DNA of 64,000 bases, taken from assembly GCA_026120185.1 (NCBI GenBank), contig JANUWF010001161.1, positions 2,118,001 through 2,182,000 on the forward strand. Reading direction: 5' to 3'. A program made the translations under genes and the position numbers. Below the pieces are notes generated by a model. The model searched no databases and was not told the origin of the DNA. It saw only the letters and a list, made by a program, of their open reading frames with translations. Below are positions 27,060 to 37,742 of the stretch, one piece after another (positions within the stretch are counted from its first letter, which is position 1; the number at the start of each line of letters is the position of its first letter). The stretch is from Voacanga thouarsii. Lineage: Eukaryota > Streptophyta > Magnoliopsida > Gentianales > Apocynaceae.

Positions 27060-28200
27060 ATTGTTTTTTTTTTAATTTCACATTAATTTTTTAGTTTTAA
27101 TTAATTTATTTTTTATTTAAATAAACAATTATATTTAATATTTAATAAATTTTTTATTTAATTCTATTCACAATATAAAATGACAATTTTTTTTATTAAA
27201 ATTTAAAATTATTTTAATTCTCGATTAATATAAAAATTAAATTTTAATTTATTTTTATCATCAAAAAATGATAATAAATTTTAATTTTTTTAATTTATTT
27301 TATTATCTTTAATCCATTAAATATAATATTTTTGAAATAATAACTTTTTATTTTTCTAATTTCTTTAAATTTAAATTTAATTTTTAGAGTTTAATTTAAA
27401 ATTTTAGATGCTAAAATTTAATTATAATTATGTATAAAAATTAATTATAATTAATTTTAAATGTCAATAACGTACACCTAAAATCTTTACGAGGTTTGAC
27501 AATTTGATTTCTCCACATGATATCTCTACAGAGAACTCTTTTAAAAAAACGACTTCTTTGTTTTATTATATGTAGACATGTAATTTTGGCTCTATTTAAT
27601 TAAATTTTTATTTAAATAAACAATTATAATCAATAATTTTTTTTTGATTTAGCCTCATTCACAATATAAAATCATAGTTATTTTTATTAAAATTCTAAAT
27701 AATTTTAAATCTCAATTAATACTAAAATTGAATTCTAGTTTATTTTTATCATAAAAGATGGCAATAAATTTTATATTTTTTAATTTATTTTATTATTTAT
27801 CTTTAATCCGTTAAACATAATAGTTGTGAAATATTGAATTTATTGTTTTTCTAATTTATTTAAATTTAATTTTAATTTTTAGATGCTAAAATATAATTAC
27901 AATTATGTATGATTAATTTTAAATGTGTACGTTAAAAACATGTAATAATTTTTTTTTTTGAATTTCACATTAATTCGTTAGCGTAAATATTATTATACGT
28001 AGACATGTAATTTATTTTATTATTTATGTTTAATCCGTTAAACATAATATTTTTGAAAATAATTAATTATTTTTCTAATGCTTTTAAATTTAATTTTAAT
28101 TGTTAGAGTTTAATTTATTATTTTGAATGTTAAAATTTAATTACAAATATGTATAAAAATTAATTATAATTAATTTTAAATGTCAATAACTTACACATAA
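27060..28200. repeat. AT-rich imperfect repeats inside MULE
   Basis: No gene. Blocks such as TTAATTTTAAATGTCAATAA (about 27450 and 28172) and TAGACATGTAATTT (about 27571 and 27996) recur, suggesting two to three diverged copies of a unit of several hundred bases. Confidence 0.65.
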
Positions 28201-28428
28201 AATTGTCAAAACGAAGTATGAAAACTAGTCCCACAATGAAATCCTCGACAGTGCCGCTGAGGTTGAACTCGTCTCGCTGGTTGTTGCTGAGGATGTGTTT
28301 CAAGTTGTCCCTCTTCTTGTTCATCTGTAGCGTACGACGGACCTACATTGTCCTCAGACTGTCTATACTGTCTACGAGACGGTCCAGTGGATGTACCAGT
28401 AGCAAACTCGCCCCTCGAAGAAACATAC

Positions 28429-30542
28429 CTAGGATCGAAAATTAGGTGCTGCGGAGTTAAAAAAATCATCGTGATCACCTGAAACCGCTGCACCAAGGAC
28501 GAAGTCATCTGCAGCTGGCGGAACTGGAACGTAGTCATCACCGACCGCTGCAGGAGCTCCTGGCACATAAACATCTTCATCTCCATGCACCGGTGAGTAG
28601 TAATGCTGCGGGGGAACCTCCTCAACTGCAGCGCGCCGACGTGCTCGTCTATCGCCCCGCCTTATTGGTGGTTCTTGTCGAGGCACTTGTTGCGGAATCG
28701 GAGGTATCGGACCAGCAGCATACGATCGTCTGGTTGGCTCATACGACATTCGATTTAGACGATCGGATTCGCCACTGGCAGCCAAAGTACGCATGGCAAT
28801 ATCGAACATTCGTCCGACTGCCTGTTGCGCATATGATGCATCATGCTAAGACACTTCATTACCTATATGCCAGATCCGGTGCAGTGCGTCGATCTGCATA
28901 TGCATTTTCAAGAACATCATTAAAATTTTAAATAAGTCAGAATTCTATATATATACTTATATGAACGAGGAAAAATAGACTTACGAGTACTTCAACTACT
29001 GAACTACTAAACTGATAGCCCACGGGATTTGGTTGTTGTACGGTAGGATTGCTAATTAATCGTCGTGTGTGAGTCCAATACTATGCAAAATAATCAGGCG
29101 TAACAACAGCTTGCCTAAAAGTGGGCTGTCCGGTGATGGTAGAAGCATGTTTGTTGATTTAATTAGCACGGTGTAGCGTATCCACCTCATCCCATCTAGC
29201 ACTAGTAGTACGTAGGTCCCGCTGATGCAGATTTGACCCCATGTCAACAGCATTCGGAATTATTTGCAACAATCCAAGTTGTCGCATAACTCGATCGGGG
29301 CAATGTAGCTTAATCGTCTCCCAACACAGTAGAGATGTGACAGACATCCAAATTTGTTGGCCATGCGTACAGTATGGAGGTAAAGATGCTAACATGTTTG
29401 CATCATAAGGTTGCCAAATAAATTGCAAAATAAATAAATTTAGTTTCAAACAATAAATAATAATAAATATTATTTAAAATTCGATTACAAGCTAATAATA
29501 TCGTAATAATACATACGTGATTGTATCGCATCCGATCCAACTGATCTCTGTACGCAATAAGCACATGTGTTGGCGTGCGGGACAATTCCAGTGGACTCTG
29601 CCATACTGCTCCCCTAGGCACATTCGGACCAATGTCTTCCACCGGACGTACTATATCGGGTCTAATAGTGGGAATGCGCTCCCAAGCCCATAACTGTACA
29701 TTCAGTAAAATAATAATATTAGAAAAATATGATTGATTTAACATAGTTAAATTTGCATTTTGAATTTAAATTCGTACCTGAATCAATAGAAGTGGACCAC
29801 TGATCTGATGCGCCGTATAAATAGTAGCGTTGCACATACAACGATACAAATGAGCTAATATTGCATTACCCCAACTCAGTGTACCCGCCAACTCGAGATT
29901 GCGTATATACCTAAGGAAGCGCAGATGAACTCGGTTTCCGGATTTATCGGAGAACAAAAATCCACCAATAAGCTGCATAATGTGACACCTTGCATGATGT
30001 GCAACCATATCAGGAGTCGCATGCGTTGGGAGAGGTTGAGCCAGTGCTCCCTCGAGTGAGCTTAACTTCAATCGAGATCCATCCAGGTCTGTACCTGTGG
30101 GTCGAAAACCAAGGAGCGCGTCGCATAGATCTTGTAGCTCTGCTTGTGGGCAGTTAAACCCACGGCCAATAATTGAATCACCCTCCACGCGTAATCCAAA
30201 AAGAACATCGACATCCTGTAGTGTAATTGTGGCCTCTTCCACTGTAAGATGGAACGTGTGTGTCTCTTGGCGCCATCTTTCCACCAACGCTGTAATCAGG
30301 GGATGATCAATCTTCATGTACGGCAAACGAATAATCCCGCCGAATCCAACTATGTCTATAAGTTGCTCGACTCGTGGATCAAATGGTCAAGAAATCCAAA
30401 AAGCACTGTCATTGCGCTTTGCAGTAAGGACAGTATCTTCCAACTGTCCTGCCCATATATGTGTCAATCTATGTCGACGCTGCAGGGTCAATAAGTCCAG
30501 AATAATAGGGCAGGGATCAACTCCGTCTTGTGCAGGGTCCAT
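28429..30542 (-). pseudogene. Plant mobile domain (PMD/MAIN-like) gene, broken
   Basis: Likely exons: 30542-29778, 29693-29517, 29422-28985 and 28893-28429. It starts MDPAQDGVDPCPIILDLLTL. The PMD core is clear: ITALVERWRQETHTFHLTV, EEATITLQDVDVLFGL and, later, TLSWGNAILAHLYRCM; exon 2 has LWAWERIPTIRP. PMD proteins such as MAIN and MAIL1 act in the nucleus in silencing and genome stability, and related copies occur in transposons. Breaks: TGA at 30387 in exon 1, the exon 3 acceptor changed from AG to AA (29423-29424), a TAA at about 29160, further stops in exon 3 and one early in exon 4. The C-terminal exon is Pro/Arg/Asp-rich and low complexity. It lies just downstream of the transposase on the same strand. 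Confidence 0.85.
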
Positions 30543-30593
30543 CAATGGTATCCTAAAACGAAAAAAATGATTAAAATATATTATTAAACAAAA

Positions 30594-30995
30594 TAAAGTG
30601 AAAAATATCATCATTTATGCAACCGTAATACCACGAAATATATAAACAGACGTGATGAATATTATTACACACATAAGAGGCTTTGATACAACATATCAAA
30701 AAAGAAATACTACATCAGTCATATGAATTACGAAAAAAGAACATGTAAAATATTCTATCTTCAATCTACAACACCATGGGTGCAATTCCTACGAAATAAA
30801 GTGAAAATATCATCATTTATGTAACTATAATACCACAAAATAGATAAACAGACGTGATAAATATTATTCCAAACATAAGATGTTTTGATACAACATATCA
30901 AAGAAGAAATATTACATCAGCCATATAAATTACAAAGGCAGAACATGTAAAATATTCCAACATCAATCTACAGCACTGTGGGTGCAATTCCTCCT
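30594..30995. repeat. 202-bp tandem duplication at transposase 3' end
   Basis: AAATAAAGTGAAAA-TATCATCATTTATG at about 30592 recurs at about 30795, and the whole unit to GGGTGCAATTCCT (30778 and 30980) is repeated with about 10% change. It duplicates the last codons and the 3' flank of the transposase. Confidence 0.85.
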
Positions 30996-32593
30996 ATTAT
31001 GTCCGCTGCGATGGCATAACCCACATCGAGGAGGTGAATCAGGATTACGCTCATCCATTTCATTCTGAATACGCGTCGTCCGCATTCGACCAGATCGTCT
31101 ATTCTTGAAATGGTGAGCGTACGACGCCAAGATTAAACTAGGGTCGCGCCAATAATCCTCGTGCAGGATGGGTTTGAATTGTGGCGTATACATTAACCTG
31201 TAGGACATTGTTGTATTCTCCGATGACACGAGATCCCCAGGGTTCAGCCCCAATTGCTGACATGCTGCAAATGCGTGCGAACAAGGAATTCCATATATTT
31301 CCCATTTGCAACAATTTCATGACCTGGTTCCAACATTAACTTCGTAAGAATTATTTCCCTTTTCATGCTCTCGATGTGCTAACACCACACTAAAAATACC
31401 CCTGTCCTGATTAAAAGCCAGCACACGGTGCTTTCTTCCTTTTGTCTCATTCTTCACAAACTTTGCCCAGGACGCGCTTTTGCTTTCTTGTACTATGAAC
31501 TCACGACCCAATCTGACAGACCACGATCGAACTGCCCAAAGTAACTCTTCCTTATTTCTAAACCACATTCAAATCCTCAAGTCATTATTAGATTCTGACC
31601 ATAAATCCATCCGACTGCTTCCCGTCGCCATTCCATCACATTCATTTTCCATTTCTTGAGCAACAGTTAACCTGTCAAGATACATTGAATACGGTGGATT
31701 ATACAACCGGTCTGGTTCAGCAGGTATATTACCAAGTTGTGGCATTACAGAAGGACCGACACCATGTTTATCAGCATCACCATCTCCCTCGTCCTCGTCG
31801 GGGGTATCTTCCGCATTCGATCCATCAAGGTCGGATGTTGCTCCTAAACCATCTACGGTCGCCTCTGGAGCACCTACCCAATTGGGTTCTTGAGCAACCC
31901 ACTCATCGACTGGGGTAATATCCAATGAAATATCTATTTCCGCAATGGAAAACAATAGCGTGGGGTTGGGCTGTGTTTGTATAGGCGGAACATCGACATG
32001 AAATGGAGGCGTGACAAACCCCATCGAAGTTGGTCCGACGACTGAGACATCCGAAACTATCGGAGTATAAAGGGATTGAAAATTGTCATTTGGGAGATGT
32101 CCAGGATTACTGGCGTAAGCAGTTGTAGGCGCATTTAAATCAATATTAGCCCTGTGCATTGGAGTGGCTGAACTCACTAATTCAGTGAAGGATTCCGTAA
32201 TAGGCATGGGGTTGTGTTGTTCTGCAACGTTTGTATCTGTTACATTTTGAATCTGTACCATCTCATGATGAACGTGCAAATCGATTGGTTGTCCCTTCAC
32301 GGTGGATGCATAGTCCCACAATCCATTCATATCTTCATCGTCACAAATAGAAGTTGTTGTAGACCTTAGTGCAGTGCCAAAAAGAGTATCTTCTCTCATT
32401 GTTATTGCAACTGAACAGTAGACATATCCCACCCACGAAGTGTACATATTTTATTGATTATACCGAGGTAACTAACTCGATTTTTAACAATCAATGCCTT
32501 GCAACATGGACTGTTAAAAAAATCACCGTTTGGGGTATGTATAATCTCGCAATCCCAATACAACCGTAATCTAACAGGTTGTTCTAGTGACAT
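30963..32593 (-). pseudogene. MuDR-type transposase, DDE core deleted
   Basis: The N-terminus starts MSLEQPVRLRLYWDCEI (32593), shifts frame near 32420 and continues acidic to NNDLRI (31569). After a stop comes the MuDR DNA-binding segment MWFRNKEELLWAVRSWSVRL. At about residue 40 of this piece (SWAKFVKN) the text jumps to KGRKHRVLAFNQDRG. After one TGA it enters the SWIM zinc finger (CCKWEIYGIPCSHAFAAC) and ends in a CCHC knuckle (CGLCHRSGHNRRNC). MULE transposases carry several hundred residues of RNase-H-like DDE domain between these parts, and none is present. The element therefore depends on another copy to move, if it moves at all. Confidence 0.88.
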
Positions 32594-32820
32594 TGTGCCT
32601 AAATAAACAATGTAAAAGAATTTTTCTATTAAAAAAAATATAAAGAATGTCGCAACATTGAATTACTATATGAAACCAATATCATTATTATTCAGCACAT
32701 TTCAACCCAAAATAATATATTATGCTATACAATAGAATATCAATATAAAAAAAGTAAATTAACATGGACAAAAATAATAAAAATCATCACAAATAATAAA
32801 AAACAAAATATAAAAAAAAT

Positions 32821-34110
32821 ATAACTATTTTTTAACATGGAGATAAATTAAATTAAATTAAATTAAATCAAATTAAATATAAAGAAAACAACTAACTAAA
32901 AACTATAAATAAATTAAATTATTAAATTCACCATAAAAGCTAAATTAATATACATCAATTAATCGTCACAAATAATCAAATATCAAATATCAAACAAAAT
33001 ATAACGATTTTTTAACATGGACGTAAATTAAATTAAATTAAATTAAATATAAAAAAATAGCTAAAAATTACAAAAAATTAAATTATTGAATTCACCATAA
33101 AAGCTAAAGTAATATAAATCAATTAATCGTCACAAATAATCAAATATCAAATATCAAACAAAATATAACGATTTTTTAACATGGACATAAATTAAATTAA
33201 ATTAAATATAAAAAAACTAACTAAAAATTACAAAAAATTAAATTATTAAATTCACCATAAAATCTAAATTAATATAAATCAATTAATCATCACAAATAAT
33301 CAAATATCAAATATCAAACAAAATATAACGATTTTTTAACATGGACGTAAATTAAATTAAATTAAATATAAAAAATTAGCTAAAAATTACAAAAAATTAA
33401 ATTATTAAATTCACCATAAAAGATAAATTAATATAAATAAATTAATCGTTACAAATAATTAAATATAAAATATCAAACAAAATATAACGATTTTTTAACA
33501 TGGACGTAAATTAAATTAAATTAAATATAAAAAAACTAACTAAAAATTACAAAAAATTAAATTATTAAATTCACCATAAAAGCTAAATTAATATAAATCA
33601 ATTAATCGTCACAAATAATCAAATATCAAATATCAAACAAAATATAACGATTTTTTAACATGGGCGTAGATTAAATTAAATTAAATATAAAAAACTAGCT
33701 AAAAATTACAAATAAATTAAATTATTAAATTCACCATAAAAGTAAATTAATATAAATCAATTAATCGTCACAAATAATTAAATATAAAATATCAAACAAA
33801 ATATAATGATTTTTTAACATGGACGTAGATTAAATTAAGTTAAATATAAAAAAAATTTAGCTAAAAATTACAAAAAATAAATTATTAAATTCACCATAAA
33901 AGCTAAATTAATATAAATCAATTAATCATCACAAATAATCAAATAGAAAATATCAAATAAAATATAATGATATTTTAACATGGACGTAGATTAAATTAAA
34001 TTAAATATAAAAAATAACTAGCTAAAAATTACAAATAAATTAAATTATTAAATTTACCATAAAACTACATTAATATAAATCAATTGTCAATTAAATTAAA
34101 TATTTTTCGT
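32821..34110. repeat. Tandem array, eight units of about 160 bp
   Basis: Units begin ATAACGATTTTTTAACATGG at 32821, 33001, 33165, 33325, 33484, 33644, 33803 and 33964, so spacing is 180, 164, 160, 159, 160, 159 and 161 bp. Each contains TTAAATTATTAAATTCACCA and ATCAATTAATCGTCACAAAT. The inner units are near identical. The array lies upstream of the transposase start. From there to 34560 is AT-rich DNA without a gene. Confidence 0.93.
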
Positions 34111-34825
34111 CTAATTTATATTAATATTTTCCTATTCAAATTATTAGAAATAATAAGTCGATCATTTTTTCTTTAATCTAACAATAAGAAATTTAGTCAA
34201 ATATCAACCATACGTATTTTATACCATTCAACAAAACATAAAATAGACAAAATTAATAATTTACTTTACATTTTGATTAAACAGATCAAAACATATTATA
34301 AATCAATCAACATTTTGATAAACATAATATCCAAAAATCCCAATAATTTCACTACAAGTGCATAATTTAATAATTAATTTTTAATATTAAATTCAAATAT
34401 ATCATTTAAATAAATAAATAAATAAATTGATACAATTTCTATTTTTTTTTTTAAAAAACCTGTAATATAGAAGTTGCGTGTATGGCTTGAGTGCACAGGC
34501 AGCAACACTTTTTCGCTTCTTGTAATTTCAGCACAAACCTTCGACGAATGCCACGGCGGGAGAAGAAAATATGTTAAAAATAGTGCGTCACAATCTTCAA
34601 CTGGCTTTCAGCTATTCTGTTGTAATTGAGAGAAGATAAGATTTGAGAGAAGAAATGAACTGCGAACGCAAAGGCTTGCGAAGAAATGAGAAATGCGAAT
34701 GCAAAGAATGAAATGAACGGCGAAGGCTTGCATTTTATAAGAAAAATGTTGCCTGTTACTCCCGTTGATGTTACTCCCGTAAATGCTGCATAAAGCGGAA
34801 GATTCCACTGAATAAAGTGGAGGAG

Positions 34826-35022
34826 GGGGAATCTGGCAGACAAGCTCGTGTCTGGCAAACACGAGCTTGTCAGCCATCAGTCTGCCATACATCTTTTTGC
34901 AGCCTTTCTGTCCAAGTCCGTAAGCTTTTTTTTTTTTTTTTTTTTTGTCCGAGGCAGCATTCCTCGTGTTTGCCAGACACGAGGTGCAGCTGCTCCTTGT
35001 GTCTGGCAGACACGAGGTCCCT
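34826..35022. repeat. Palindromic subterminal repeats, right MULE end
   Basis: At least five units related to CTCGTGTCTGGCAGACACGAGG, plus a poly-T run at 34927-34946. They mirror the left-end units. Overlapping ORFs in several frames here, with repeated SCLPDTR-like text, are products of the repeat rather than genes. Confidence 0.88.
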
Positions 35023-35101
35023 CCACTCGGAGGGTCCTCCAAAAAACATGCCCCCATCCGGATGTCGTTTTGAAAATTGCACCATTTTGGTCAAAAACCC
35101 A

Positions 35102-35569
35102 GTATCCTCATATCCACCCCCAACCGATTCCAGCATAGACATGGGTTGATATGGTACTATTCTCAAACAGAGCATATGCATCATTCGCTAAGTTGATGTC
35201 TGTCATACCTTTGTAGAACATAATCCCACCTACAGGGCCAGATCCCAGGAACCGTGGTATTTAAAGCACATGGGGCTTACTGAATCCCCAGACTTTCTAA
35301 TGGCAGCACTACGATAAGTTCGGTGTGGATCAGTTAAAGAAGAAATGAGAACTAAAGTAAGCAGCAGCCGAGGCTTGCCTGAGGCATGTGACTAGGGATA
35401 GCAGATCCCTGTCCCCGGAGTGGGGTAGCAGGGAGCCATCGGCCAACTTGGAAATAAATTTTCAATTAGGCTTCAATTTTTTTTTTAAATGTAAAGAAAT
35501 TTTTAACAAAGCTCCAAATTTAAAAATTCATGATACTCATAATAAACCTCTAAAATAAACTCTAAACAA
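35102..35569. other. Spacer between MULE and Helitron-like block
   Basis: No gene is established. On the minus strand 35105-35240 reads GPVGGIMFYKGMTDINLAND and continues toward VYAGIGWGW, which may be an exon remnant matching the coding-like sequence on the left side of the MULE. Confidence 0.35.
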
Positions 35570-35572
35570 CTA

Positions 35573-35618
<46 letters not shown>

Positions 35619-36041
35619 TAGGAGCTGCAGAAGCCTCCTGTTGTGACACATGGACTCTCCTACACTGACACCTGTCATTCTAAATTTACGATTTTAAAGA
35701 AATTTAATTTAAGATTTTAAAGAAATTTTAAAGGTTTTTTTTTTTAATATTAAGGTTATCTGAATTTAATGAATTCAGATGAGATAGCATTAATCAGAGA
35801 GTTCTCTGAGTTCAATGAATTCAGATAATTAAATTCAGATAAGATAGAATTATCTGAATTCAATGAATTCAAATTTTTAAAACTTTTCACTTATTTAAGA
35901 GGACCAGTAGAGTAGTTGCTGTAGTATTACAATGCATGTTTCCGTCTTTTGTTGGTTTTTGATGTTTGGTTTTTGATGCTAAGGATGTTAGATTTGTTGT
36001 TTGTGGCCGAACCATCTAATCTCAATTCCATTTGGTGACAG

Positions 36042-36232
36042 GAGAAACGATTGTGTCGTGAAATCAGCTTAACTCCTCAACAGTATCTTAAAATGCAGGA
36101 GGTATGACTACATAGATCTTCACTAGCAAAATTTCCAAGAGATCCGATGCCTACCCTCTATTTCAAATTGAGCCTGCCAAGATTGATAAAGTACATGATA
36201 TACTTTTGAAGAAGGGCATTGCTCCATTCTGA
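36042..36232 (+). pseudogene. ADA2 C-terminal (SWIRM domain) gene fragment
   Basis: After an acceptor-like GACAG the frame reads EKRLCREISLTPQQYLKMQE, then after a one-base loss and a TAG comes IFTSKISKRSDAYPLFQIEP and KVHDILLKKGIAPF with a stop at 36230-36232. This is the end of the plant ADA2 transcriptional adaptor of SAGA/GCN5 acetyltransferase complexes, where the SWIRM domain lies. The SANT and ZZ parts are absent. The intron that normally divides such exons is not evident. The frameshift and stop make it a fragment, probably captured by the surrounding element. Confidence 0.85.
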
Positions 36233-36357
36233 AGCAAAGGGCCTCTCTCTCTCTCTATCCATATGCAATTTTATCAAGGAATCTAAAGGGAGGGAGAGAG
36301 GAGCTTGGTGACTAATTTTCTTTGTTTTCCAGACATGGGAGGATAGAGCCAACGGCC

Positions 36358-36417
36358 ATGTCGGAGTCAAGCGATTCCGTTCCCGTGGATGTAGAGACTA
36401 TCTATTTTGGCGGAAAG
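36358..36417 (+). pseudogene. First coding exon of an NDL gene, isolated fragment
   Basis: ATG at 36358 opens MSESSDSVPVDVETIYFGGK, followed by a donor-like GGTTCC. This matches the start of N-MYC downregulated-like (NDL/NDRG, alpha/beta-hydrolase fold) proteins, which in plants interact with G-protein beta-gamma. An acceptor-like TTTTCCAG at about 36325-36332 precedes it. The next NDL exons do not follow, so only the 5' end is present. It lies about 125 bp after the ADA2 fragment on the same strand. Confidence 0.72.
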
Positions 36418-36670
36418 GTTCCTTTGTATTCTTACTTCTTTGCACACTATGCATTTGCATTCGTTTTTTGGTATGTATAAAGATGATGATGGGATGATTC
36501 TGTCATTGACTGTATTGTGTGTAATGCACAACTTTGATCTTTGGGAGAAAAGAGGAAGGACCTTTTGTTTATATAGTGTTTATTAAGTCAAAGAAGTGAT
36601 CTTTTATGACAATTTATGTTTCCGGTGATGATCTAGTGATCTTTGGGACTTTAATGCCTTATTCATGATT

Positions 36671-36832
36671 GATGTAGGATATTGTGAGGGGGTCCATGGT
36701 GGGGTGGTGCAAAATACCTCTGTTGAAGAGAAGGGTGCCGGGGAGGTCGTAGAATCAAATAGCTCAACAAAGGGAAGTTTTAGGCTCTTTGGTGTGGAGA
36801 TCATTGAGAGAAACTCCACTGCTGGAGTCTGA
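36671..36832 (+). pseudogene. Open frame with RLFGV motif, gene fragment of unknown origin
   Basis: A 53-residue open frame ends SFRLFGVEIIERNSTAGV and a stop. The R/KLFGV core is a repression motif in some plant B3 and HSF-B factors, but nothing else identifies it. It follows GATTGATGTAG, which could serve as an acceptor. Treat as a possible third captured exon. Confidence 0.3.
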
Positions 36833-37339
36833 TTTCTTTTTTACATCAATGACATAGTTGTTTTTGTTTCTAAAATTTGATCAAGGAATAATGAACAATG
36901 ATCTTCAATTTATGGAATTCATTTGGAAAGATTTGTTGCTAGGGTTTTTATTTTGCCTCCTGCCCTCTATTTTTTTGGTGTTAATGATTTATCCATTGTA
37001 TGACAATAGTGGGGATACCACTTTTTTTTTCCCCATAATGTATTTAAAATAAAAATAAAATAAAAATGTTATTCCCGTGCATCGCACGGGCAACAACATA
37101 GTGTAAAATAATAGTCTTAAAATAAATTTCAAATAATTGAAATATAATAGTACAATACATTTGATGAATAAATTACAGAAAGCGGAATTAAAAAAAAAAA
37201 ATCATCCCTTATACAATTTCTATATGTGGATATAATAAAAATATGTAGCAACCCGGGTGGGCTGAGAGATGGACCCGACCATCATCCCCACTTAAACGGA
37301 AAAATCATGATAGGATAAGCACTAGTTTAACATGTTAAG

Positions 37340-37742
37340 TCATGGTTCTAAAAGTCAGATCGGATCGGCCTGTTCAACCGGTCGGATTGGGAATCGACCA
37401 CTGGTCCGGTTCAACTTTATGCTATAAGTCGGTAACGAAAAAATCGGCCAAGAACCGGTCAAATCGATCAATTTGAATTTTTTTTAAAAGAAAATAAATT
37501 TATTTTTATGTTTTAGACCTTTTTGGCAAATAACTAAATTATTCTTATTTAAAATCTATTAGTTTTAAGAGACATCTTTTATATTATTTATTTATTTTTA
37601 TTATATATATAATAATAAATAATATTTAAAATATATATTTAATTACATTCCGGTTTGATCACGGTTCAACCCAATCGGACCTATGAACCATTGAATCTAT
37701 TGTTTCACTAGTTCAATGACTGGTCCGATTTTCAAAACTTGG
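37340..37742. mobile_element. MITE-like element with GGTTCAACC-type inverted ends
   Basis: The left end (GTTCTAAAAGTCAGATCGG, then TTCAACCGGTCGGATTGGG) is an imperfect inverse of the right end (CGGTTCAACCCAATCGGACC, then TGGTCCGATTTTCAAAAC). The centre is AT-rich and noncoding. Length is about 400 bp. No convincing target duplication was found. Confidence 0.6.

Larger units (their letters stand above)
26763..35101 (-). mobile_element. Mutator-like element (MULE) carrying a PMD gene
   Basis: The ends are inverted: the left reads TGGGTTTTTTACCAAAATGG, and the right end, inverted, reads TGGGTTTTTGACCAAAATGG, with a further shared CATCCGGATGG-like block (TTCCGGATGG on the left). Flanks are ATTATCCTC (26754-26762) and AGTATCCTC (35101-35109), an 8-of-9 match as expected for a MULE target duplication (8 bp if the terminal T/A pair is counted in the TIR). 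Inside are a MuDR-type transposase gene without its catalytic core, a PMD gene, an AT-rich repeat block and a tandem array. Orientation is that of both genes. It is non-autonomous as read. Confidence 0.85.
35570..37100 (+). mobile_element. Probable Helitron with captured gene fragments
   Basis: The left part has an AT run followed by AATAGGAGCTGCAGAAGCCTCC and a TGACACATGGACTCTCC/TGACACCTGTCA pair, as at the 5' ends of many dicot Helitrons. The right part has a GC hairpin CCCGTGCATCGCACGGG (37074-37090) followed by CAACAACATAGT, resembling a Helitron 3' end with a decayed CTAG. Inside, in the same orientation, are an ADA2 fragment, an NDL first exon and a short RLFGV frame. No Rep/helicase is present, so it would be non-autonomous. 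The exact 5' end is hidden in the microsatellite. Inference, moderate. Confidence 0.55.

Noticed and set aside
28203..28625. ORFs on either strand overlapping the PMD last exon
   Set aside because: Out-of-frame shadows of the Pro/Arg-rich PMD tail.
34608..35184. Overlapping ORFs on both strands at the right MULE end
   Set aside because: They are generated by palindromic GTGTCTGGCAGACAC units, which read open in several frames; no domain or splice context.
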